From JBOGCH01 sp051656645 (GTDB lineage Bacteria > Bacteroidota > Bacteroidia > Bacteroidales > Marinifilaceae): 64,000 bases of DNA. The translations under genes were made by a program, and so were the position numbers. The stretch spans positions 22,825 through 86,824 of the forward strand of contig JBOGCH010000035.1 of NCBI GenBank assembly GCA_051656645.1, in the 5' to 3' direction. Under the pieces are notes generated by a model, which was given only the letters and a program-made list of their open reading frames with translations, made no database searches and was not told where the DNA came from. How positions within the stretch are numbered: position 1 is the stretch's first letter; the number at the start of each line of letters is the position of its first letter. This document shows, one piece after another, positions 43,696 through 54,057 of this stretch.

Positions 43696-45165
43696 TTAGT
43701 TTATATTAGGGTTGTTGGTCGATTCGTTACTCGGTATATTAAATATATAGTATTTGCTATTGGGCTCAAAAGGTTTATTGTCCACTTTAGTTATCCAGTG
43801 AGAAGCGCTTGTAGGGATGGGAGTGCCATTGGTAAGTGTCATTCCACCTTCATAAGGAATACGGACAACCGCTTTTTGTGTGCGTACAATGTCAACCAGT
43901 GCAAAACCTTCATTGAATAACTCCTTGCGGCGTTCAATTAGTATGGCTTCAATTAGCTCCTCAGGCGTAGGTGTAGAGGATACAATTGTGGCACCACGCG
44001 CATTCTTCACAACATTAAGTGCAGTGATTGCTTCGGTAATATTGGATCCGCCCATATGTGCTTTTGCTTCGGCTTCAATTAAATACATTTCGGCAAGACG
44101 CATAAGGACAATATCCCCTACTCCGGCTAAACGCATTTTGAATTTGTTGTAAGCTAAATAACCATTATCGGCAACAAGGAACATCTCCTTACGATAGTCT
44201 CCCTCATTGAACAGAGCATAGAAATGTGGGTCGGCATTGAAACTTTTGTAATACGATCCGGATGCCGGGTCTACGTCAATAAACTGAAAGTTGTAGCTAG
44301 CATTGGACTGCTCGGCAGTTTGAGGATGTCCCCAAATCCACTCGCTATTTGTTGCGTCGCTAAATCCAGCTTTATAGTCCGACTCGCTCATTAAAGCGCG
44401 TCCGGCATGCGCTTTTGCCGCATACTCAGCCGCTTTTTCCCATTGGCGAGAGTAAAGATATGCGCGAGCTAATAGTCCATTTACCACACTGTGATCAATT
44501 TTATGGCGTTGGGCATCCGAGCGCTTATATCCTGATGGGATTAATGTTTCGGCTTGTTTTAAATCGGCAATGGCCTGATTATATACCTCTGTAACCGTTG
44601 ATTTTGCATTTCCTACAGTCGATGCATCCGTTGGTGTGGTATATATTGGAGCACACTCTGCGTTGGGGTTTAAATTTATGGCTGTTGCGTATTGAGAAGC
44701 AAGCATAAGGTAGGAGAATCCGCGAATAGCGTATGCTTGTCCCTTAATACGTTCTTTCTCCTGGGCAGTACCTATTGCCTCATCTACACGAGCAATGACA
44801 TTGTTACAGTTGTTTATTGCTGCATAACTTAAACGCCATGCAATGGTTACAGTCCCTGAACTTTGTGTGTGCATGGATTGAAATTTGTAATGACTGCCGT
44901 AGCCGTATTTTGTGGCATGTACAACTACGTCGCTACTCATAGCATCGTTGGCACGAAATATTGACGACCATCCCGGGTTGGCATAGGAGTTAAATGTTTC
45001 CATCATGTAACGCCATGTTCCATTAAGTACCAAATCTGTAGAAGCGGTAGTTTTAAAAACATTGTCTTCCTCCATTTGTAGCGTTGAGGAGGTGTCAAGA
45101 TCGCACCCGGTAAGGGTTGCTGTACCTATTAAAAAGGCTAAGCTATATTGTAGTATTTTACGCAT
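43696..45165 (-). CDS. SusD/RagB family nutrient-binding lipoprotein
   Basis: A 489-residue surface lipoprotein (lipobox ATLTGC, Cys about 21). The TPR-like N-terminal half has KERIKGQAYAIRGFSYLMLASQYA and VNGLLARAYLYSRQWEKAAEYAAKA; the C-terminal half has LMRLAEMYLIEAEAKAHMGGSNITEAITALNVVKNARG and LIEAILIERRKELFNEGFALVDIVRTQ. The order is that of SusD. It follows its SusC partner by 7 bp. The pair imports an oligosaccharide or similar ligand; the neighbouring GH2 and GH35 genes suggest a beta-galactoside or related glycan, which is inference. Confidence 0.95.
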   Translation of the reverse strand: MRKILQYSLAFLIGTATLTGCDLDTSSTLQMEEDNVFKTTASTDLVLNGTWRYMMETFNSYANPGWSSIFRANDAMSSDVVVHATKYGYGSHYKFQSMHTQSSGTVTIAWRLSYAAINNCNNVIARVDEAIGTAQEKERIKGQAYAIRGFSYLMLASQYATAINLNPNAECAPIYTTPTDASTVGNAKSTVTEVYNQAIADLKQAETLIPSGYKRSDAQRHKIDHSVVNGLLARAYLYSRQWEKAAEYAAKAHAGRALMSESDYKAGFSDATNSEWIWGHPQTAEQSNASYNFQFIDVDPASGSYYKSFNADPHFYALFNEGDYRKEMFLVADNGYLAYNKFKMRLAGVGDIVLMRLAEMYLIEAEAKAHMGGSNITEAITALNVVKNARGATIVSSTPTPEELIEAILIERRKELFNEGFALVDIVRTQKAVVRIPYEGGMTLTNGTPIPTSASHWITKVDNKPFEPNSKYYIFNIPSNESTNNPNIN

Positions 45166-45172
45166 AGTGTCT

Positions 45173-48100
45173 TTATAATTTGATGTTTATACCAAATGAG
45201 AATGTTTTCATTGTCGGATAACGGAAGTAGGTAACTCCGCCAATGGCTTGTTCCGGATCCAATCCTTCCTCTTTAAATACCGTCCAAATGTTATCGGCCG
45301 TAAAGAATAGTCTACAAGCGGATATATCCAAACGTTGCATCCAATGGCGCGGTAAAGTGTAGCTTACGGATAAGTTCTTTAAACGCAAGTAGGAAGCATC
45401 GTACAAGAAACGGGTGGACTGCGATGTCCAATTGTATTTGCTTGATGTGGTTAGAATTGGTACATCCGTATCTCTATTTTCGGGAGTCCAACGGTTTAAC
45501 ATGTCCTTGCTCCATGAGTGTCCTGCATTTGTACCGGTGTGGAGAAGGCTTAGTTTATCCTGGTTGTAAATTTTACCGCCTATTTGACCTGCGAATACTG
45601 CCGAACATTCTATGTTACGGTATTTAAGTTTAGTTGAAAATCCACCGGTAACATCGGCAAGTGCACTTCCGGCATTGATTTTAGAGTCGGTAGTATTTGC
45701 ATTATCATAATTCTCGGTAATAACACGTTCGCCGTCAGCATTGGTAGCATACCATTGCGGATTACCATTCTCGGGGTTTACACCCGCCCACTCGGGCATA
45801 AAGAAATCATATACTGAGCCACCTTTCACCAAACGCTTTGTACCGCTGATGATACTCTCCTGCGGAAGTTTAGTGATTTTGTTTTTATAGGTTGTAGCAT
45901 TTGCGGAAATGTCCCATTGCCAGTGATCCGTTAATACGGGAGTAACATTTAATACAACTTCCCACCCTTTATTTGTAAGCGCACCAATGTTGCGATCTAT
46001 AGAGGTGAAACCCGTTGAAGGAGACATTGGCATTGCAAATAATAAATCCTTCGAGGCACGATTAAAGTACTCCACCGTGGTAGAGATGCGGTGATTTAAA
46101 AACGCAGCTTCCAAACCTATGTTAAGGTTCATGTTTGATTCCCACTTTAAATCGGGCGTTGGAAGACGTTGCGCCAGTACCCCCGACTCGCCAAGGTTAT
46201 TGGCAATTCCGTAAGCTGCCTTGTAAGCATAGTATGAGGAAAGGTTATCATTTCCTTGCGCTCCATAACTTCCGCGTAAGGTCATGTTTGAAATCCACTC
46301 ATGTTGTTTAATAAACTCCTCTTCGCTTAATTTCCATGATGCACCAACTGACCAGAATGTTCCCCAACGGCTATCCGGATGGAAACGAGACGATCCGTCA
46401 ACACGCACCGATCCGGAAAGGAAATAACGATTGTTGTATGCGTATTCAGCATTTCCGAAGTAACTAAGTAGTTTATACTCGTCTGAGTATCCGCCAAAGT
46501 CCACTAATACACTTGCCGCATCCGGTTCCTCATAGCCTAACAATGGGAAGTTTTGACGTGATCCACCAAAGTTGGTACGATTGTACTGATAATACTCCTG
46601 ACCCAATAGAAACTTAATGTTGTGTATGCTGTTTATTTCCTTAGCAAAATTTAATAGGTTGTTATAGGTCATCCCTGTTGAACGCGTAGTGTTACGAGAC
46701 ACTGAACCGTTGGTTGTGGAGGCTCCATGCGTTGGGTTGATATAATCGTGCGTATTGGTGTTGTTGTAGTCTATATTAATACTTGTTTTATAAGTAAAAC
46801 CATAGCCCAAGCTTACATCTGCAAATCCGCGAATAGAAGCAGCATCCTTTTTGATTTCGTTCTTATCATAAGGCAATGAACCTACCAAGTTATAGTTTTG
46901 CATGGCTCCGGAAGGACGATAAGTACCATAGTCAACCACTTTCTCACCGTTTACAAGTTTATAGGTTCCATCGTCATTACGTTCATATACCGGATAGAAG
47001 CTTGGAATGGAACGTCCAAAGTTAATAACGTTAGATACTTTCGTGTCCTCAGACGTAGGATAATCCTGTACTGAGTGAGTAAAACCAACGTTGGTACCTA
47101 TGGTTATCCATTTCTTTATATCGGACGATAGGTTTACTCTCCCCGTGTAACGTTTAAATCCGGATGCGAGCGCTATTCCTTGGTCGTCCAGATAAGCTCC
47201 GGATACAAAATATTTGGTGTTTTTACTACCTCCGGACACACTTAGTTGTACCTCTGTACGGCGTGCTTTTTGCGACAATGCATCTACCCAATCGTCATTA
47301 ATTAATGATTGTGCGCCCGCCACAACTTTTCCATCTTCGCCAACAGGCGTGGCATAACTAGTGCCAAAAGGGTTAAAACCTAATTTAGGCACTACATTGG
47401 AGCTTGCATAGGCAGCGGCTTTTGCCTCTGTGTCGCCTTCGGCAAGACGATAGTTGCGTAAAGCTTCCCAATAAAGTTCAAAATACTCGTTCGTGGAGAG
47501 TTGTTTATAGTCGTTCACCGCACGGTCCGATATACCGTAGCTTACACGTAAGTCTATGGCTGGTTTAGCCTCTTTATGTCCCTGTTTGGTTGTTATTACA
47601 ATAACTCCGTTGGCTCCGCGCGATCCGTAAAGAGCGCTCGATGCTGCATCCTTTAGGATGGTCATGGATTCAATGTCGTTAGGACTTATGGCATTTAAAT
47701 CGCCTTCATAGGGAACTCCGTCAACAACATATAACGGATCGGCCGATGCGTTGATGGAACCAATACCGCGAATACGTATGGTAGCCGCCGTTCCGGGCTG
47801 TCCGGACGAGGAGTTTGCCTCTACTCCGGCCGTGATACCTTGAAGCGCTTTGGTAAGATTACTTACTTGTGTTTTTTCGAGAACATCTCTTTTAACAGTT
47901 GCCGCCGATCCGGTAAAGCTCGATTTTTTTGCTGTACCGTAGGCCACTACCATTACTTCGTCCAATTGTTTTTTATCCTCTTGTAATGTGATATTAAGTA
48001 CCGGCTGGGCTACTTTTTCCTGACTTACATAACCCATATATGAAAATAGAAGTTGGGCTCCAACCGGGACGTTAATCGTGTAGTTACCGTCAATGTCGGT

Positions 48101-48394
48101 AGCAACTCCCTTGGACGTTCCTTTAATTACTACACTAACGCCAATAAGACGCTCACCATCGGGTCCGGCAACATAACCTTTCACCGTGATTTCCTTTTTA
48201 GTCTCGGTTTGTGGAGTGGCATTTGTTGTTGTTTGTGTAGCGATAGTTGCACCGGCAGTATAAGGAATAGCGTCTGATGCATGACTATTGGCATACACAC
48301 TTTGTCCTGCCAGCATCAGTAACGCAATACTCCCCAACAAACCGTACCGTTTTCCGGTTACTTTGTCTTTGTTTTTAATTAGTTGTTTTTGCAT
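45173..48394 (-). CDS. SusC/RagA family TonB-dependent outer membrane transporter
   Basis: A 1073-residue protein. After the signal region comes a carboxypeptidase-like regulatory domain (about 67-150, KEITVKGYVAGPDGERLIGVSVVIKGTSKGVATDIDGNYTINVPVGAQLLFSYMGYVSQE), a TonB-box region (LDEVMVVAYGTAKKSSFTGS), the plug domain (IRIRGIGSINASADPLYVVDGVPYEGDLNAISPNDIESMTILKDAASSALYGSRGANGVIVITTKQG, the SusC signature) and a C-terminal barrel ending in MKTFSFGINIKL. It forms the SusCD uptake complex with the gene 7 bp downstream. An AraC-type regulator is transcribed divergently. Confidence 0.96.
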   Translation of the reverse strand: MQKQLIKNKDKVTGKRYGLLGSIALLMLAGQSVYANSHASDAIPYTAGATIATQTTTNATPQTETKKEITVKGYVAGPDGERLIGVSVVIKGTSKGVATDIDGNYTINVPVGAQLLFSYMGYVSQEKVAQPVLNITLQEDKKQLDEVMVVAYGTAKKSSFTGSAATVKRDVLEKTQVSNLTKALQGITAGVEANSSSGQPGTAATIRIRGIGSINASADPLYVVDGVPYEGDLNAISPNDIESMTILKDAASSALYGSRGANGVIVITTKQGHKEAKPAIDLRVSYGISDRAVNDYKQLSTNEYFELYWEALRNYRLAEGDTEAKAAAYASSNVVPKLGFNPFGTSYATPVGEDGKVVAGAQSLINDDWVDALSQKARRTEVQLSVSGGSKNTKYFVSGAYLDDQGIALASGFKRYTGRVNLSSDIKKWITIGTNVGFTHSVQDYPTSEDTKVSNVINFGRSIPSFYPVYERNDDGTYKLVNGEKVVDYGTYRPSGAMQNYNLVGSLPYDKNEIKKDAASIRGFADVSLGYGFTYKTSINIDYNNTNTHDYINPTHGASTTNGSVSRNTTRSTGMTYNNLLNFAKEINSIHNIKFLLGQEYYQYNRTNFGGSRQNFPLLGYEEPDAASVLVDFGGYSDEYKLLSYFGNAEYAYNNRYFLSGSVRVDGSSRFHPDSRWGTFWSVGASWKLSEEEFIKQHEWISNMTLRGSYGAQGNDNLSSYYAYKAAYGIANNLGESGVLAQRLPTPDLKWESNMNLNIGLEAAFLNHRISTTVEYFNRASKDLLFAMPMSPSTGFTSIDRNIGALTNKGWEVVLNVTPVLTDHWQWDISANATTYKNKITKLPQESIISGTKRLVKGGSVYDFFMPEWAGVNPENGNPQWYATNADGERVITENYDNANTTDSKINAGSALADVTGGFSTKLKYRNIECSAVFAGQIGGKIYNQDKLSLLHTGTNAGHSWSKDMLNRWTPENRDTDVPILTTSSKYNWTSQSTRFLYDASYLRLKNLSVSYTLPRHWMQRLDISACRLFFTADNIWTVFKEEGLDPEQAIGGVTYFRYPTMKTFSFGINIKL

Positions 48395-48715
48395 AAAAGT
48401 TAGTTATTTATGATGTTTGATTTTTAGCCGCGTAGTGAGAGAGTGACAACTTCAAGTAGATATTTTCTCTTGAGCTATTTGTTAATCCACATACTTCATT
48501 TAAGATTAAATTAAGACTCTCTTTATAATTAGACATTGTTTTTTTGAAAAAGGGTGGAATGTTTTGAACAAAAATGACCTTAATAGAGCATTTTATTAAT
48601 AAAATTTTAACTACAACGTTTTAAATTCGTTTTTCTTGAAAATATTTTTGTCGTTTTCCCACTATTGGTTTCTAGTTTTAAAGAGGTTAAAAAGAGTATA
48701 TCTGATTATATATTC
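48395..48715. other. Divergent regulatory region between susC and the AraC gene
   Basis: A 320-bp AT-rich region without an ORF. On the minus strand a CATTTTTG near 48575 is one mismatch from a -7 box and could serve susC, leaving a leader of about 180 bases. No operator repeat is evident by eye. Confidence 0.4.
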
Positions 48716-48723
48716 TATTTTTG
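48716..48723 (+). promoter_or_regulatory. -7 box of the AraC regulator; decides the start codon
   Basis: TATTTTTG matches TAnnTTTG. Transcription would begin near 48730, so the in-frame TTG at 48721 cannot be the start and the ATG at 48748 is chosen. Confidence 0.6.
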
Positions 48724-48747
48724 CTTTATAAACACCAAGTAACTGCT

Positions 48748-49635
48748 ATGATAAAACGACAAGATGGTTTTGCCGGACAAAGAGCATTGATTATACCACA
48801 ATCCATAGTTAACGAAATAGAGAGACATGCTGTAGCTTCAACGCTCTACATTACGGATATTGGCTACTATCCAAAAGCAAAGCACCATTTTAGAGAGCGT
48901 AAAGAAAAGATTTCACAGCACATTTTAATTTATTGCATAGGTGGCAGTGGTTGGTATACCGTTGACAATGTAACGTACACTGTAGAGGCAAATAGCTATT
49001 TTATTTTACCGGCTAACAAACCCCATTGTTACGGAGCCAATGCCGATGATCCGTGGACAATTTATTGGATACATTTTAAAGGTACGCACACCGGTGCTTA
49101 TATGCCATTGCAACAAGGGCCTATTGCATTGGCACCCGGAATAAACTCAAGGATAAGTTATCGCATTGAACTTTTTGAAGAGATTATGAATGTCCTTGAA
49201 CTTGGTTACAGCTGGGATAATTTGCTTTATGTATTTTCTATTCTTCACCATTTTATGGGCTCTTTGCGCTTTTTAAAACAGTTTCGACGACATGATGGTA
49301 CAAAGGACAAAAAGGAGGATCCCATAACGGGAACTATTCATTTTATGAAAGAGAACATTGAAAAACGTTTAACATTGGAACAAATTGCCGGTTTTTGTGG
49401 CTATTCCGTTTCGCATTTTTCAACACTCTTTTCCCGATCTACAGGACATGCTCCGTTAGCTTATTTTAATCAGTTAAAAGTGCAATATGCATGTCAGATT
49501 CTTGACAATACTGACATGAAAATAAACCAAGTATGCTTTAAGATAGGTATTGATGACTCGTATTACTTTTCGCGCCTTTTTACTAAGGTTATGGGCATGT
49601 CTCCTACTCAGTACAGACAATTAAAAAAGGGATAG
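48748..49635 (+). CDS. AraC-family transcriptional regulator
   Basis: A 295-residue regulator beginning MIKRQDGFAGQRALIIP. The N-terminal half is an AraC-type cupin sensor domain (HILIYCIGGSGWYTVDNVTYTVEANSYFILPANKPHCYGA and DPWTIYWIHFKGTHTGAY). The C-terminal about 100 residues hold two helix-turn-helix units: KRLTLEQIAGFCGYSVSHFSTLFSRSTGHAPLAYFNQLKVQYACQIL and MKINQVCFKIGIDDSYYFSRLFTKVMGMSPTQYRQLKK. It is divergent from susC and convergent with the GH2 gene, so it probably senses a sugar and controls this locus. Confidence 0.93.
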   Translation: MIKRQDGFAGQRALIIPQSIVNEIERHAVASTLYITDIGYYPKAKHHFRERKEKISQHILIYCIGGSGWYTVDNVTYTVEANSYFILPANKPHCYGANADDPWTIYWIHFKGTHTGAYMPLQQGPIALAPGINSRISYRIELFEEIMNVLELGYSWDNLLYVFSILHHFMGSLRFLKQFRRHDGTKDKKEDPITGTIHFMKENIEKRLTLEQIAGFCGYSVSHFSTLFSRSTGHAPLAYFNQLKVQYACQILDNTDMKINQVCFKIGIDDSYYFSRLFTKVMGMSPTQYRQLKKG

Positions 49636-49641
49636 ATAGAG

Positions 49642-49671
49642 AAAAGCCGAACCTAGCATGGTCCGGCTTTT
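49642..49671. terminator. Terminator between AraC and GH2 genes
   Basis: AAAAGCCGAACC, loop TAGCAT, GGTCCGGCTTTT: a stem with one mismatch between two convergent genes, with A and T tracts on both sides. Confidence 0.75.
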
Positions 49672-49699
49672 ACAAAAGATATTCTAAATGTATATGGGC

Positions 49700-52411
49700 C
49701 TACTGATTAAGCAGGTGTTTAATGGCATCGCTAACATGCCCTTTAACTTCGGTTTTTCCGGTATCAAAAAGCTGGTCTAATTGGTACTCTTTTAACTCCG
49801 CCTGCGGTTGAAATGCATCTGTTGTAACATAGTCCTGACACGCATTAATTAATTGCTTTGTGGCTGGGCGTTGAGCAATATCCTTGTCTGGATCAACACA
49901 CAATACAAGTAATTTTCCCTTACCCACTGTTGCTTCAAAAGCAATACCAAGCTTGCGGTTCACCTCGTAAGTATCAATACTTTGTATTAGAGGTGTAAGG
50001 TTAGTACACTCCGTAAGATCCAACGACTTAGCATTGTTTAATATATCCCACCATTGCCAATCGGCATAATTCGCTGTTGGGAAGTTGTTAAACATAGCGT
50101 GTGTATTGTTTATTAGAGTTCCCACAATCATAGGATTCCAGTTAAACATTATAGGGTTCCAGAAGTGGCTAGCAAAACGTGTTTTGCGTCCATTGCACTC
50201 GCTAGGAATAAACAATACTTGCTTGCCTTGCTTTAAAAGTTCCTTAGCTGTATTCCACTCCCTAACATAGGTTGGTTCTATTTGTAATTCCGGGTACACC
50301 CATATGTCCCACTCGTTAGCAAACTCGCCATTATTAAGCGTTGCTTTAAGCGTATATTTTCCCGGTTTATTTATCGTTCCAAGCGGTATTTGTATCTTTC
50401 CGATGGAGTCCACAACGCTTTGCGCTATTTCTTTATGTGCAAGGTTGCCTTTGGTAAATACTTTTCCGTCCTCATCGACCAATTGCCAGTGTAGCTTGCC
50501 ACGTGCAATTGCCGATTTTCCAAACTGATATATTCCCATTTGCGCCGTAAAATCCTCCTTATTGGTATACGCGCGTTTTGAGAAACGAGAAAGAAGTACT
50601 ACCGGTGCACAGGATTGTCTGAACACCTCAGGTGTTACCAAACCTTTACTCTCCCAAAACGCATCCAATATTCCTACAAATGCACAACCTTGTCCGGGGA
50701 AGTCCGATAAGCCTAGTAGCTGAAAACCGGCCTGATTTGGAGTACGCAACAAAGCCTCATTCACCTCTTTGTACTGCAAAACTGTATGTGCCCCCGTGGC
50801 ACGGAAAAAGTCGTTAGCCTGATGTAGCATCCCATTTCTTGCTAAACGCTCCTTATAAACCTTAAAGTTACGCGCCTCTAGTACTCCGTTGTATTTGGAA
50901 ATTTCATTAAAGTCCGGATACATACAACGTTGCCCACTTTCATGCGCTATGACAGGAACATCTATATCCGATTCCTTACGCTTATCCCAATCTGTTGAGG
51001 GAATACCCTCATATACGGTTATGCCTCCTTTTTTCGTAACGTGCGACACATAGTACTCATCCGATGGCGTATGCGTGCGGGCAGTGGATGCAGAATACAA
51101 CCTACGCGTATCGTATTTCTGTCCCTTTTGAATTAAATCCTCAAGAACACTAAAGTCTCCTTCGTTTTCATTCCCGTTACACATAAGTATAAATGACGGA
51201 TGATTTCCATATTCGTCCAAAATTGCATACATCTCTTTTTCAAAGAAATCGCGACGAGCAGGATAACGTCCCACATCCTTTATCCACATAGGCAGTTCGG
51301 CCTGAAGGTAAAGTCCTAAACTATCGGCTGCTTGAAACGCAGCACGCGGTGGACACCATGAGTGAAAACGTACATGATTCATTCCGTACTCTTTAACTGT
51401 ACTAAAAATACGAGCCCACTCCTCGACATTTGTTGCGGGATAACCAGTTAACGGAAACACGGCACAATCCAACACTCCACGTAAATGGATATTTCTATTG
51501 TTTATGCGTATATGATGTTTTCCTTGCTCCACAGTTCGCATTCCGAAAGTCGTTCCACGAGCGTCCGATTGTTGCTCGGTATTTAAGGTGGCGTTAAAAG
51601 TATATAACGTAGGTGTAAACTCATCCCATAACTTAAGATGTTTTAAACCCGTTAATTCCTTCTCTACAACAGCAGTACTATCCAATGGCACGCTTTGCGT
51701 TAACACGGTCTTTCCGCCTTTATCCTTAATTTCAATCTTTAGTTCCCCTTGTTTTACCGGAGCATTAAACGCAATCTTTGCCTTCAGTTTAGCCTCTTTT
51801 GCATTAGGATATACATTAACGCTCGTAATATAGTTTAAGGGTTTAGCCATAAGTGTCATGTTTCCCACTACTCCATTCCAATTGGTTTGAGTGTACTCCG
51901 TAGTTCCATGATTCCACTGATCCATTGGATACTTTAAACGGTTGTCTACACAGATAGTCACGGTATGTACTCCCGGTGTTAAAAAGCGTGTTAAGTTAAA
52001 ACGATTAGGTATTGACAAGCGCTCATCTTGTCCGGCAAGCTTCCCATCCACATAAACGGTAGTTTCCCAATGGCAGCGCTCCAATTCCATTATAATTTCC
52101 TTCTTTTCCCAGTCTTGAGGTATTACCACTTCACGTTGAAACCATGCTTGTCCGCAATATTCAAACTTACGACTTAAGCGGTCCACATGGGCCACAAAGT
52201 TTTGTATTCCTTTTCCTCCCTCATCTAATGAACCGGGTAAAACAATAGACTCTGTCAATTTACTTAAATATAACTCCGAACCTGCCGTCTTGCCAAAACC
52301 CATTGGGTCCAACTGAAAACGCCACAAACCGGACAACCCTATTGTTTGTTCCTGTCCCTGACACAGAAAAACATAAAATAGTCCAACTAATAATAAACTC
52401 AATCTTTTCAT
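49700..52411 (-). CDS. Glycoside hydrolase family 2 enzyme
   Basis: A 903-residue exported enzyme (signal 1-19). The N-terminal GH2 sugar-binding domain is at about 22-190 (GLWRFQLDPMGFGKTAGSELYL, AWFQREVVIPQDWEKKEIIMELERCHWETTVYVDG), the Ig-like domain at 195-295 and the TIM barrel from about 296. The acid/base Glu is E415 in MCNGNENEG; the candidate nucleophile is E491 in VIAHESGQ. A C-terminal region of about 300 residues looks beta-rich. GH2 includes beta-galactosidases, glucuronidases and mannosidases, and I cannot choose among them. It is encoded next to SusCD and an AraC regulator and probably degrades the imported glycan. Confidence 0.9.
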   Translation of the reverse strand: MKRLSLLLVGLFYVFLCQGQEQTIGLSGLWRFQLDPMGFGKTAGSELYLSKLTESIVLPGSLDEGGKGIQNFVAHVDRLSRKFEYCGQAWFQREVVIPQDWEKKEIIMELERCHWETTVYVDGKLAGQDERLSIPNRFNLTRFLTPGVHTVTICVDNRLKYPMDQWNHGTTEYTQTNWNGVVGNMTLMAKPLNYITSVNVYPNAKEAKLKAKIAFNAPVKQGELKIEIKDKGGKTVLTQSVPLDSTAVVEKELTGLKHLKLWDEFTPTLYTFNATLNTEQQSDARGTTFGMRTVEQGKHHIRINNRNIHLRGVLDCAVFPLTGYPATNVEEWARIFSTVKEYGMNHVRFHSWCPPRAAFQAADSLGLYLQAELPMWIKDVGRYPARRDFFEKEMYAILDEYGNHPSFILMCNGNENEGDFSVLEDLIQKGQKYDTRRLYSASTARTHTPSDEYYVSHVTKKGGITVYEGIPSTDWDKRKESDIDVPVIAHESGQRCMYPDFNEISKYNGVLEARNFKVYKERLARNGMLHQANDFFRATGAHTVLQYKEVNEALLRTPNQAGFQLLGLSDFPGQGCAFVGILDAFWESKGLVTPEVFRQSCAPVVLLSRFSKRAYTNKEDFTAQMGIYQFGKSAIARGKLHWQLVDEDGKVFTKGNLAHKEIAQSVVDSIGKIQIPLGTINKPGKYTLKATLNNGEFANEWDIWVYPELQIEPTYVREWNTAKELLKQGKQVLFIPSECNGRKTRFASHFWNPIMFNWNPMIVGTLINNTHAMFNNFPTANYADWQWWDILNNAKSLDLTECTNLTPLIQSIDTYEVNRKLGIAFEATVGKGKLLVLCVDPDKDIAQRPATKQLINACQDYVTTDAFQPQAELKEYQLDQLFDTGKTEVKGHVSDAIKHLLNQ

Positions 52412-52552
52412 ATTTCTTATTCCATTAATTCACACTCTTAATTATAAAAGCAAAATAAGATATACACTCTTTTATTTACAATAGATAATATCTTTTAATA
52501 ATGGACAATCTTACTATATCTATAAACTTTAAAGGATAATTTGTGTTTTAAA

Positions 52553-52582
52553 TTGCATAAAACCGATGTTTCCTTATCTTTG
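52553..52582 (+). promoter_or_regulatory. Promoter of the B12 uptake operon
   Basis: TTG (52553-52555), 19 bp, TATCTTTG (52575-52582). The predicted transcript starts near 52589, immediately before or within the first stem of the cobalamin riboswitch. Confidence 0.75.
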
Positions 52583-52586
52583 CGTC

Positions 52587-52754
52587 TGTTATTGGTTTGG
52601 TATACTATGATATACCACTAAGAGGGAATCCGATGTAATTTCGGAGCTGTACCCGCAGCTGTAAGTTCCACGATGTTGTTTTGATCTCTTTGCCACTGCT
52701 ATTTTGCGGGAAGGCCTTCAAAACAAGGAACGAGCCAGAAGACCTGCCATAACA
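52587..52754 (+). ncRNA. Cobalamin (AdoCbl-type) riboswitch
   Basis: Conserved parts in order: outer stem TGTTAT (52587-52592) with ATAACA (52749-52754), GGGAATCCGATG-type segment, TGTACCCGCAGCTGTAAG, TGCCACTG, GCGGGAAGGCC and the B12 box GAGCCAGAAGACCTGCC. A possible expression platform follows: AAGTGAAA near 52783 can pair with TTTTCACT near 52815, shortly before the first gene. It should turn off the operon when adenosylcobalamin is plentiful. Confidence 0.95.
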
Positions 52755-52869
52755 TTTTACTATTATTGCTTCGGGTGAAAGCAAAGTGAAATGTCATTAT
52801 ATAATGTAATCCCTTTTCACTCTCCTTTACTTGAAGTATTATGTTTAATTTATAATACTTTAATTTATT

Positions 52870-54057
52870 ATGTTTAAGTCAAAACTATTCTTATTGGCGC
52901 TAACTTGCCTTACAGCATTTTCATGTTCGTCAGAGACAACTATCGTTGAAGAAGAAAACAAAGAAGAAGTTACTCCCCAACCGGAACCAGACCCACAACC
53001 GGAAAGTTTCCTTACAAGTTTTAAATTTATCACAGTTAATAACTCTAGTATGTACAGTGATCCTGCCTCACTGTCTTACATATCACACAGTGGTGAAGCA
53101 AATCCTGATATCTATCAAAGTGCTAATAATAAACTATTAGAGAATTCAATTGCTGAGATTTCACGTATAAATGACAAATTCATTTTCACATATTCTGTTA
53201 TCGATTTTTCGACATACTACTCTAGCTGTTATCTTGAGATAGTTGACACAGCAACTTTCCGTGTTACAGATGTTATTGATTTAACCTATAAAAATTTAGG
53301 CTATGAACTTCTAATTAATAGCTCTGCTAAAATTGATGACAATCACATTGTCACAGGCGGAACACTATTCTACGCTGCAGGAGGCGATGGCGACAATATC
53401 GCTATAATATCTTTAAAAGATAAAACTGTTAAGCAACATGCACGTTTAGAATTTCCAATTCATAAGGTTATTCATAACAAAGGCAAGGTATTTACCTTTG
53501 GTGCACGCTCTAATGGTCACGATTCTAAATTTGCTGTATTAAATACAGACAATATTACGGCAGAACCACGCATCATTCTTTCTCCTGTCAATCTTTTCGC
53601 CGGTAATCCACCTGTTATTGAAGCAAAGGGGATGATATGGATTGCAGCGATAGATACACAGGGACCAGCAGTATTTTGTATTAATCCCGAGACTGAAACC
53701 ATCGCTCATCGTATAGCTTTACCATATACCATTTCCTCCTTAACATCAGTGGGTATAACTATGGATAAAACCGAAGAGAACCTATTTATCCGCGCCGGAA
53801 GAGCCTTTTACCGTATTGATACAAAAACATTAGAAGCTCCTGACGACGTTGAATTCGAAGTTACATCAGGAGTTGTAGATGGCGGTATGCAATGCCTAGA
53901 CCTTAAAACTGCTCCCGACGGCAAACTACTATTCATTCGTGAGATATCCGGAAAAGGCGAGATATGTAAAGTGTACGAAGTTGATCCTACAACAGGCGAT
54001 GTTACTAACATATATCCTACAAATATTAATTCTCGCTATCTTTATATTGCAAAATAA
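52870..54057 (+). CDS. Surface lipoprotein of the B12 operon, probable beta-propeller, diverged BtuG-like
   Basis: A 395-residue lipoprotein (lipobox TAFSC, Cys19), followed by an acidic, proline-rich linker (TPQPEPDPQPES). The rest is made of repeated beta segments with the NEGxx-type propeller rhythm: IAEISRINDKFIFTYSVID, NAKIDDNHIVTGGTLF-like, HNKGKVFTFGARSNG, VIEAKGMIWIAAIDTQGP and LKTAPDGKLLFIRE. It has the same domain class as the next gene but only weak similarity by eye. The stop overlaps the next start. As first gene after the riboswitch it is probably a B12-binding or corrinoid-specific accessory surface protein, which is inference. Confidence 0.72.
   Translation: MFKSKLFLLALTCLTAFSCSSETTIVEEENKEEVTPQPEPDPQPESFLTSFKFITVNNSSMYSDPASLSYISHSGEANPDIYQSANNKLLENSIAEISRINDKFIFTYSVIDFSTYYSSCYLEIVDTATFRVTDVIDLTYKNLGYELLINSSAKIDDNHIVTGGTLFYAAGGDGDNIAIISLKDKTVKQHARLEFPIHKVIHNKGKVFTFGARSNGHDSKFAVLNTDNITAEPRIILSPVNLFAGNPPVIEAKGMIWIAAIDTQGPAVFCINPETETIAHRIALPYTISSLTSVGITMDKTEENLFIRAGRAFYRIDTKTLEAPDDVEFEVTSGVVDGGMQCLDLKTAPDGKLLFIREISGKGEICKVYEVDPTTGDVTNIYPTNINSRYLYIAK

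Noticed and set aside
48721..48747. TTG start of the AraC gene
   Set aside because: The -7 box TATTTTTG covers this codon, so the transcript must begin downstream; ATG at 48748 is used.
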